A stretch of 64,000 bases of DNA, from NCBI GenBank assembly GCA_963930775.1, contig OZ005701.1, positions 5,525,669-5,589,668 of the forward strand, written 5' to 3'. A model generated the notes under the pieces. It saw only the letters and a program-made list of their open reading frames with translations. It did no database searches and was not told where the DNA came from. A program made the translations under genes and the position numbers. Shown here in pieces: positions 56,117-64,000 of this stretch; position 1 is the first letter of the stretch; every line of letters begins with the position of its first letter. The stretch is from Cliona cf. orientalis (taxonomy: Eukaryota > Porifera > Demospongiae > Clionaida > Clionaidae).

Positions 56117-57636
56117 ATGGCTCATATTCAAGTCATAACATTCTTGAGCGTAGCTTTCTTACTGGTTAGCTCAACAGTTGCTAAAGTGCCACCACCAGTG
56201 AAGCCTAACATTGTCTTTGTGTTGGTTGATGACTGGGGATTCTCTGATGTGGGGTTCAAAAATCCAAAGGTCATATCACCCAACTTTGATGACCTAGCCA
56301 AGACTGGCCTTGTGCTGGACCGCCACTATGTCTACATGTACTGCTCTCCTTCACGTGCATCACTGCTCACAGGTCGCTGGCCACATCACGCTCACCAATG
56401 GAACCAACCACAGCACGGACCAATTGGCACCAACATCAACATGACAATGCTACCAGCTAAGCTGAAGCAAGCAGGCTACAGCACCCACATGGTCGGCAAA
56501 TGGCACCTTGGCATGTTTGACCCAGCCTACCTCCCAGTGAGTAGGGGCTTTGTTACGTCAACAGGTTTTCTCTATGGAGCAGAGGATCATTAATTTTTAC
56601 ACAGCATGCTGGCTGTGCTGTTGACTACTGGAAGGATTTAGCACCAGACACTCGCAATGGGACATATGATGCATACACGTATCGTAAAGACCTGAGTGAC
56701 ATCATCAAGAACCACGATACGAACAAACCTTTCTTTCTGTATCTTCCTCTACACAATGTTCACGGTCCATTTCAAGCACCCCAGGAGTGGATAGACTTGT
56801 ATCCTGAAGGATCCACCTGTGACTTTCGACGTACATACCAAGCCATGGTCAGTGTAGCTGACAATATCACTGGACATGTTGTGCAGCTACTGAAAGGGAA
56901 CAACATGTGGGACAATACCATCATGGTTGTATCAGCTGACAATGGTGGAGCTGAGTGTGGTGGCAGTAATTATCCTCTCAAAGGTGCAAAGGGCACCATG
57001 TTTGAGGGAGGAGTTCGATCACTTGCTTTTGCCAATGGAGGTGCTTTGCCAGATACCATGAGAGGAAAGACAAGTGAAGGATTCATCCACATTGCTGACT
57101 GGTATCCAACCTTCTGTAAAATGGCTGGAGTCGATCCATCAGATTCAGGAACTGGTAAATTTCCCGTGGATGGTCTTGATGTTTGGCCGATCATCAGTGG
57201 AGAGAATGCCACTTCACAGCATGAGGAGATAGTAATAGGGTATAACTTTTCACTAGCTCGTGCAAATGGACCCATTGGTGCTATTATCGCTGGGGAGTAC
57301 AAGTTAGTTGTTGGAAAGCAAGAAATTAATCAAGGTTGTGACAGCCTCATGTTTTCACCGATGAATTACCCATGTGAGAATGGTACAGTAGGTAAAGACT
57401 GTGATCCATACTGTCTGTATAATATCATTGATGATCCGGGAGAGAGAAGAGATCTGGTACATATGAATTCCGAGGTTCTTCAGAAGATGATTGATCGCTA
57501 CAATGCCCATGCAAAGGAGCCGCAGGACATGCTAGATCAAGGATATCATAGTCAGTATGGGTTGCCAGATTATCAGGAAGCATGTCAGTACATGAAAGAC
57601 CATGGAGGCTACTGGAGACCGTGGATAAATGTTTAG
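56117..57636 (+). pseudogene. Arylsulfatase B-like gene, first tandem copy (frameshifted)
   Basis: The frame starts MAHIQVITFLSVAFLLVSS (signal peptide) and includes FVLVDDWGFSDVG and the sulfatase signature CSPSRASLLTGR. At 56590 it stops (GAGGATCATTAA) because of a 5-bp gain relative to the next copy (GAGGATCACTTTACACAG). The frame shifted by this gain stays open to 57636, with VVSADNGGAECGG, YPLKGAK and the family end YWRPWINV. One lesion alone disables it, so it is young, or the site is a sequencing error. All other sulfatase residues seem retained. Near identity to 57954-59477 shows a tandem duplication. Confidence 0.75.
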
Positions 57637-57953
57637 ATAGTGTGGCCTTTTTCTGTAATATAGTAGACAGTGCTGATAATTAAATTATGGAAGTTGTGTT
57701 TAATGCAATATAATTCTACCACCAATCTATAATAATTGTAAAGTTAAGCCATTGCCTGATACAAATAACGCACTTGATCAAGTATACTTTTAGTCTATTA
57801 AAATTCTTGCTTATTTATCAGGCTGGGTATAATATTATAGCAACTGGCCATTCTAACACACACTAGCTATATCATACTCTTACATTATTCATTAATCCAT
57901 GATGTCATGTGATAATACCTAAACATATGCCAATGAATGAGTTTGGTATCAAG
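57637..57953. other. Spacer between the sulfatase copies
   Basis: No gene is present. The AT-rich spacer has no canonical AATAAA but TATTAAAATTC near 57797 contains ATTAAA, a possible variant poly(A) signal. Confidence 0.4.
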
Positions 57954-59477
57954 ATGGCTCACCTTCAAGTACTATTGGTCATAATATTCTGGAATGTAGC
58001 GATTCTACAGGTTAGATCTACAGTTGCTAAAGTGCCGCCACCAGTGAAGCCTAACATTGTCTTTGTGTTGGTTGATGACTGGGGGTTCTCTGATGTGGGG
58101 TTCAAAAATTCAAAGGTCATGTCACCCAACTTTGATGACCTAGCCAAGACTGGCCTTGTGCTGGACCGCCACTATGTCTATATGTACTGTTCTCCTTCAC
58201 GTGCATCACTGCTCACAGGTCGCTGGCCACATCACGCTCACCAATGGAACCAACCACAGCATGGACCAATTGGCACCAACATCAACATGACAATGCTGCC
58301 AGCTAAGCTGAAGCAAGCAGGCTACAGTACCCACATGGTCGGCAAATGGCACCTTGGCATGTTTGACCCAGCCTATCTTCCAGTGAGTAGAGGCTTTGAT
58401 ACATCAACAGGTTTTCTCTATGGAGCAGAGGATCACTTTACACAGCGCACTGGCTGTGCTGTTGACTACTGGAAGGATTTAGCACCAGACACTCGCAATG
58501 GGACATATGATGCATACACGTATCGTAAAGACCTAACAACTATCATCAGGAACCACGACACGAGCAAGCCTTTCTTTCTCTATCTTCCTCTACACAATGT
58601 TCATGGTCCATTTGAAGCACCTAAAGAATGGGTAGATTTATATCCTGAAAAATCCACCTGTGAATTTCGACGTACATACCAAGCCATGGTCAGTGTAGCT
58701 GACAATATTACTGGACATGTTGTGCAGCTATTGAAAGAGAGAAACATGTGGGACAATGCCATCATGGTAGTGTCAGCCGATAATGGCGGAGCTCCTTGTG
58801 CTGGAAGCAATTATCCACTCAAGGGATCAAAGATTACCATGTTTGAGGGAGGAGTTCGATCACTAGCCTTTGCCAATGGAGGTGCTTTGCCAGATACCAT
58901 GAGAGGAAAGACAAGTGAAGGATTCATTCATATTGCTGACTGGTATCCAACCTTCTGTAAAATGGCTGGAGTCGATCCATCAGATTCGGGAACTGGTAAA
59001 TTTCCTGTAGATGGTCTTGATATTTGGCCAATCATCAGTGGAGAAAATATTACCACTATGCACGATGAGATTGTATTGGGCTACAACTTTTCTCTACAAG
59101 CCAACCGTAACAGCACGGGAGCCATAATAGTCGGCGACTATAAGTTGATTGTTGGACAACAAGCTAATAAACCAGGCTGTGATAGTCTGACGTTTACACC
59201 AATAGACTATCCCTGTACTAATGGAACAAAGGGTAGTGATTGTGACCCTTACTGTTTGTATGATATCATTCAAGATCCTGGAGAGACTAAAGACTTGTCG
59301 AAATCCCAGCCTGATGTTCTGCAGAAAATGCTAGACCGTTACAATGCCCATGCAAAGGAGCCACAGGACATGATCGATCAAGGCTATCATAGCCACACTG
59401 CATTGCCTGACTATCCCCAGGCATGTCAGTACATGCGTAACCATGGTGAATACTGGAGACCATGGGTGAATGTGTGA
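57954..59477 (+). CDS. Arylsulfatase B-like sulfatase, intact copy
   Basis: It encodes 507 aa in one exon. The start MAHLQVLL aligns with MAHIQVIT of the first copy and heads a signal peptide, so the more 5' in-frame ATG at 57909 is not used. Sulfatase features: FVLVDDWGFSDVG (metal-binding Asp pair), CSPSRASLLTGR with the Cys79 that is converted to formylglycine, MVGKWHLG (Lys/His), HNVHGPF, VVSADNGGAPC (metal-binding Asp-Asn) and YPLKGSK. C-terminal Cys-rich DCDPYCLYDI and YWRPWVNV fit the ARSB/ARSI/ARSJ group. By family it hydrolyses sulfate esters of glycans in lysosomes or outside the cell. The substrate is not deducible. AATAAA at 59611 is a likely poly(A) signal. Confidence 0.9.
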   Translation: MAHLQVLLVIIFWNVAILQVRSTVAKVPPPVKPNIVFVLVDDWGFSDVGFKNSKVMSPNFDDLAKTGLVLDRHYVYMYCSPSRASLLTGRWPHHAHQWNQPQHGPIGTNINMTMLPAKLKQAGYSTHMVGKWHLGMFDPAYLPVSRGFDTSTGFLYGAEDHFTQRTGCAVDYWKDLAPDTRNGTYDAYTYRKDLTTIIRNHDTSKPFFLYLPLHNVHGPFEAPKEWVDLYPEKSTCEFRRTYQAMVSVADNITGHVVQLLKERNMWDNAIMVVSADNGGAPCAGSNYPLKGSKITMFEGGVRSLAFANGGALPDTMRGKTSEGFIHIADWYPTFCKMAGVDPSDSGTGKFPVDGLDIWPIISGENITTMHDEIVLGYNFSLQANRNSTGAIIVGDYKLIVGQQANKPGCDSLTFTPIDYPCTNGTKGSDCDPYCLYDIIQDPGETKDLSKSQPDVLQKMLDRYNAHAKEPQDMIDQGYHSHTALPDYPQACQYMRNHGEYWRPWVNV

Positions 59478-59893
59478 ATTTATGACAGTATACTTTTACA
59501 TAAACGCTTGGATTGAGTTGAGTTACTATTACTATTGGTGTAATTATTGGAGTTATTATTAAATTTTTGTCTACTGTTAGTTTTAACATTAATAAGAACA
59601 GACTGATCACAATAAATTTTTAATTTTGCTGTAGATAGTCACATAATAATAATCTGCTCATTCAACCAGCATCATGATTCTAAGCTGGATCTTCAGTTAC
59701 GGATATTGATCTAGGAGAGAAGAAGGTTGCTTTTACTGTTGGGCTCAGCATCGACAGAGCACTTTGTAGAACTTGACAAAGATTCCGATTTCAACTGCCA
59801 AACATTTTTAATCACAATAAAGAAATCAACAAAAGCTATAGCCTGGAACATTTAAAAGGCCAGGCTGGAGCTATAGTACAATAATTATTAAGA
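59478..59893. other. Convergent 3' intergenic region
   Basis: It lies between the sulfatase stop and the stop of the minus-strand FERM gene. AATAAA at 59611-59616 serves the + gene; ATTAAA on the minus strand (TTTAAT at 59807-59812) could serve the other. No further gene is seen. Confidence 0.5.
59611..59616 (+). terminator. Probable poly(A) signal of the intact sulfatase
   Basis: Canonical AATAAA lies 134 bp after the sulfatase stop codon. Confidence 0.5.
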
Positions 59894-62800
59894 CTAGCCA
59901 CTGTTGCATTTCACATGGTTAGCTTTTACCTTGTCACTGTAACATTGTTGTACTTGTTCAATCATCTCTCTGATGAAGAGTTGAATGATGTCACAAATTT
60001 CCTCTGACTGACTGCTACAGGCAATAAACTCTGTATCCCAACCCTTGAAGTTCTATAATGAGCCAAGAATATGACATTGTAATTAAATCAGAATTAATTG
60101 CTAGTATTCTTTGTTAATTCCGTACAAGGCTGAAGATATTCTTATCTTTGCCAAGAGTAATCTGATAAATATCGGAGAATCTGTGAGTAAATAGGACCTA
60201 TAGGTTGTGTATGCATTAAACATCAGGAATGCTGCCTGGTCTGTAACGATATGCTTAATCTATTATCATACCTCTCCAGTTTTCCTGCAGATTTTGTGCA
60301 CTCCACGCTGACTGATGCCAAAGATGAACTGCTTCATTCTCATTCTAGGGATCATTCCTATCACTTTCGACTTTTTAGGAACCTATATCCAATGATAATT
60401 GTGATTCCCAGCTTAAGGTTTGAACACTAAGTGGGCTGACCTATTCACAACTTAATTAAGTTAGTAGATAACCACATTCCTAAAGCGGATCACTTATAAC
60501 TGCTTTGAATATTATTAGTCTAAAACTTACTGCTACATCATAGCATATTCCATCATGAGTCAGCAGCTGTTTGTATATTTCAACAACATGTGCAATGTGG
60601 TCTTGAGTCGAATGGTGGGTTCCTCGAAGCTGACAGTGCTCTTTATCAACTTCAACCGAGATACGGTGATCCCAGAAGTTTTTAGGTAGAAATACTTTAA
60701 CACTGTACAAGAAGTGAGTAGAGCATGTTAATCAGACTAGTTACATGATACAACACGAGTAGGGTTGGGGATCAGGGAGGGGGTGGTTGGTGGTGTTAAC
60801 GTTGGTCTGATACTTTTAAAACTAATACTCATTGTGCTTGTACGCAGGTATACCTGTACTCCATGTCATTAAGTGGATTGCCAGCACTCTTGTCACCACA
60901 GTAGATTTGAGTTAACAGGGCAGCAAGCTGAAGCATTGCATGTGGAGATAATAATTATGGTGACTCGTATCTTAGTACATTAAACTGCTAATCAGTTTTT
61001 ACCTTAACAGCTGTCTTTCTGTTGACTGGACAGGCACCTTGAACAATACCAGTCCACATCTATGCATGAAATTCAATACAGAATATCATTCATCAGTATA
61101 GCTATATTATATTGTGTATATACCAAGACTATAGCTATAATATACCTGATAGAACTGTCGATCATTTGCTGTCAATCTGTGTATAATTTCATCACTGTCA
61201 GTCATTGAGGGTGTCTGTTGTAAACGGTAGTCTAAGATTGAATCTTCATTATCATATGAGTCTGCCTCTTCTTCTTGACTAGATTTACATTTACTGCATA
61301 ATACAAACATTAATTGATAGATTGAATAATAGCTTCGCTGGTAGCTATATAGATACATTATCTAGCTGAAGGATACCTGAGATAAAGGAGGTATGGTTTG
61401 ATCGAGAAATCGAACTGATGTTTGAGAGGTTTATCCAATTGCACACAAAATTTGGAACTACAGTCACTGCTCTCACATTTATTGAAGGCTCTCTTCACAA
61501 TCTATATATGAATAGAATAAACATCTATGATGTTTCAATAATTTTGAGAAAGTAATACTTCAGTTTTCTCTCGTTTTCTTGTTCTTGGCAAGCTCAGGCA
61601 ATACTCATCACAATGTCCGAGTGTGAAAGTCTTGCAAAGAATATCTAAAATTTCTTGACCTTTCTTGCGAACATCCAACTGCACTAAAAGATTTATTGTG
61701 ATGTTATGTTTGAGGAGAGTTTGTACACACCAAGATAGTCCGGATGTCTTTGCCAAGTACATTTACATGAAAGTGAAGACAATTTTCAACTGATAATCCT
61801 AAGAATAGAGAGAGAAAGAGAAGGAGAGAGAGAGAGACAGACATACAGTGCAAGAACGATGAGCTAAGAGGATCAAGAAAGGCCAATGATGGTGTGAATA
61901 ATATTATTTGTACTGTTCCACATACCTTGCCAAGAAATTCAGATAGCAGATTGTTAGGATTGATATCACAAGTAGTGGTAATCTAGAAACGATTATTGAT
62001 ATCAAAATAATGCACATTCTATTATATACCTTATGATACAGCATATACCTGATTTTCCTTAGAACTACTGTTGCTTAGTGTGCTTCCATCACACGATTGT
62101 TTCTTTGCACGATAATCAGTAATATTATTACTACGTGTCTATTAATTTTAATGTTGAGACGTACTTGAAGCAAATTCTCCACTTGCTGTCTCTGTATTTT
62201 GAGCTCCCTCTTCAGCTATTATGTTTAGAGAGGTTTTAGGTTTCATTAATATTATAGAACAGGCCATAGTGCTACTAGAATTTGAGTGCACGTGTGTGCC
62301 ATATGTAATAATATTAATAGACATGTATTCTACACATTACATGCACTGAGTCATATGATAGCACACATGAATGATTTGCCATAATAGTTTGGAATGCTTT
62401 ATTGAAGGCTTCATTTTACAGACCTTAATTTGGACCTATCATAGTGCAAGGAAGACTACTATAGCTATGGATCCAAAAATGATTCATGATCCATAAAAGA
62501 GCAGCTGTGGATATAGCTAATTGATACTGCTATAGTAGCTATTATATGTCGCTATGCAAACTTTTTTCAGTTGTTTTTAAATTTTGAGGCACCTAGCACC
62601 AATGCGTATTTTTGAATAATATGTTATTTTGAACATAGTGGTGCGGAGGACATACCTCATCTGCTTGTATTTCAAGCTCATCCACTCTCTGTTTAGTTAA
62701 TTTGAGCTGCTCCTCCAAACTCTGTATCATCTGGTCCTTGTCATCCTTTACATTATTATTACTCAAGATTATGACTTGATACATGTATAACAAAATACCT

Positions 62801-64000
62801 GGCCTTGAACGACGTTACACTCATCATGGTTACCTTCTTCAATTGATTGCAACTGTATGTAAATGGTTATTCATGCATGCAGAACATGCATATCCTCTTA
62901 ATATTATTATTATCTTTAGTACTAGGTATATGCTATTTTGTTTGGCGTAGCAGATCAATGAAAACTTCAAGGAAACATATTACATTCAGGATATTAAATT
63001 TTCGGTCCGTAGACATTCATCATAGCATTGTAACAACGTAGCCGTAGCAATGAGCCTATACAACATCATCTATAGTACTGTAACTATCGTTTACCTGATC
63101 TACAGATTCTTGTAGTTTTTCATTCAGATGCTTCAATTCAATCAGCAGGATATGATCTCGTTCCTGTAAATCAGGCCCAAAAAGTACAACAATCCTTGCT
63201 GAGTTATTATTGTAGTTGTATGTTGTTGGCTATAATAATAATAGTTGACATTGGTACTGGAATATTATATGTGGATTATAGTCTCACCTATCTTGTTGCT
63301 ACAACATTGTACGTACATCAAACTATACCCATGGCTTTGTAAATTGGACTAGCCTTTACTATTAAAGAACTACTTTTAGGTTACATTGTGGAGATGTACT
63401 AGCTGGCTTCCGATGCCTCTACAAATGAAAGAGTTCCTCAATAGAATCATGTCAAGTAAACACATTCTGAGATATCACACGCAATGTGTATGCACCCATG
63501 CAGAGATGATATAGATACCATAATAATAATAATAATAATATGATACTAATAAGTTATGCCATATTTGCATGGCTGCAATAATTGTTGCACTCACGTCCTT
63601 TTTCTTGTTTGTCCAGATATCATCATGTCTTGGTCTGAGTTGATACTCTGAATTGCCATGCATGCATAATGCCATTGTAATTTTGATTCACAGCACAGTA
63701 TAGTCAGTAAAATTGACAACTTTCAAGAGCATACACTAAGATTTTTGTTAATCCCAATATTCATGACGCCATGCAGTGCCTACTCAGACCTGTGCCATCG
63801 GATATGAAGCTCAGTAGTACATTAATTCATCATCAAAATTAATATTATTGATCAGGTTAGCTACTGGTGTCACATAATGTTATCAATCATTGGCTGTAGC
63901 TAGTTCATAACTGTCAGTTTAGCTAACTTGAATATGAAAATATTGTGATTGATTCAGAAGTTCAGCTTTACCATGCATAGCTAGCTAACTACTTACCACG
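59894..64000 (-). CDS. Coiled-coil and FERM-domain protein (5' end off window)
   Basis: Minus-strand exons read from the right: 63997-64000 (edge), 63595-63647, 63385-63418, 63095-63163, 62799-62852, 62656-62745, 62165-62215, 62049-62102, 61926-61982, 61731-61798, 61559-61678, 61377-61501, 61146-61293, 61003-61059, 60854-60927, 60531-60702, 60272-60382, 60126-60161 and 59894-60052, nearly all with GT-AG borders and matching phases. The N-terminal part is coiled coil (IQSLEEQLKLTKQRVDELE). Then comes a FERM domain: F1 (DVRKKGQEILDIL..GHCDEYCLSL), F2 (TAVKLAALLTQIYCGD, FLPKNFW) and F3 (IPRMRMKQFIFGISQRGVHK, GWDTEFIACSSQSEEICDII), most like talin or MyTH4-type FERM domains. FERM modules link membranes to the cytoskeleton. 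The join between 61926 and 61798 does not keep frame, so an exon there is missed or wrong. Confidence 0.65.
61803..61846. repeat. GA-rich simple repeat
   Basis: A purine tract of GAGAGA units with AAAGAGAAGG interruptions lies in an intron of the FERM gene; on the sense strand it is a pyrimidine tract next to an acceptor site. Confidence 0.7.
63518..63541. repeat. ATA trinucleotide microsatellite
   Basis: ACCATAATAATAATAATAAT continues to TATGATAC, with about seven uninterrupted units. It lies in an intron of the FERM gene. Confidence 0.85.

Noticed and set aside
61847..61863. 17-nt micro-exon in the FERM gene
   Set aside because: It has AG and GT borders, but no combination of phases joins 61926-61982 to 61731-61798 without a stop, so it was not included.
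1..64000. CRISPR arrays, attachment sites, prophage
   Set aside because: No regularly spaced repeats of the required kind and no phage or prokaryotic genes are present.

Overview
This is eukaryotic nuclear DNA, most likely from a sponge (a demosponge such as Amphimedon; this is inferred from gene families and MITE types remembered, not from a database match). It is AT-rich, with spliceosomal GT-AG introns, AATAAA signals, many small TA-flanked transposons and secreted or membrane animal-type genes. There are no operons, CRISPR arrays or ribosome binding sites.

Layout. The window is a local tandem array. The main gene is a very large intronless gene (about 2000 residues). It encodes a signal peptide, a long Pmp-like right-handed beta-helix ectodomain (GGA/GGV plus FxNN repeats), a Cys-rich juxtamembrane segment and a C-terminal multi-pass membrane domain. 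Six members lie on the + strand: copy 1 (1-4221, cut by the left edge), copy 2 (6904-12692, broken), copy 3 (18339-24230), copy 4 (29873-35860), copy 5 (42177-46547, a divergent member) and copy 6 (49857-55850). Between them are copies of an 11-exon serine beta-lactamase-like gene (LACTBL1 type). One is apparently intact (25864-29365), one is a multi-lesion pseudogene (13928-17221) and four are remnants. An arylsulfatase B-like gene follows copy 6 as a tandem pair (first broken, second intact), and a sulfatase 5' remnant follows copy 1. The repeating unit is about 11.5 kb. From 59.9 kb to the right edge a many-exon minus-strand gene encodes a coiled-coil plus FERM-domain protein whose 5' end is off-window.

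Intergenic DNA holds non-autonomous DNA transposons whose empty sites can be read directly from the paralogous units. These are a 363/361-bp family at two different TA sites, a 661-bp TA-flanked element, a TACCGTA-type MITE, a Harbinger-like 493-bp element and a 226-bp element with a 6-bp target duplication.

Most interesting signal. Aligning the duplicated units by eye shows the same 4-bp gain at eleven places, always turning TA into TAGCTA. That is what excision of a TA-targeting transposon with 5'-GC...GC-3' ends would leave, because the two GC overhangs are self-complementary. Such an element (17474-18134) sits in the window. One of these scars creates the first stop codon of the beta-lactamase-like pseudogene. 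A second recurrent 4-bp gain, TGCA, frameshifts receptor copy 2. The array itself looks like a diversifying cell-surface receptor locus; its ligand is unknown.
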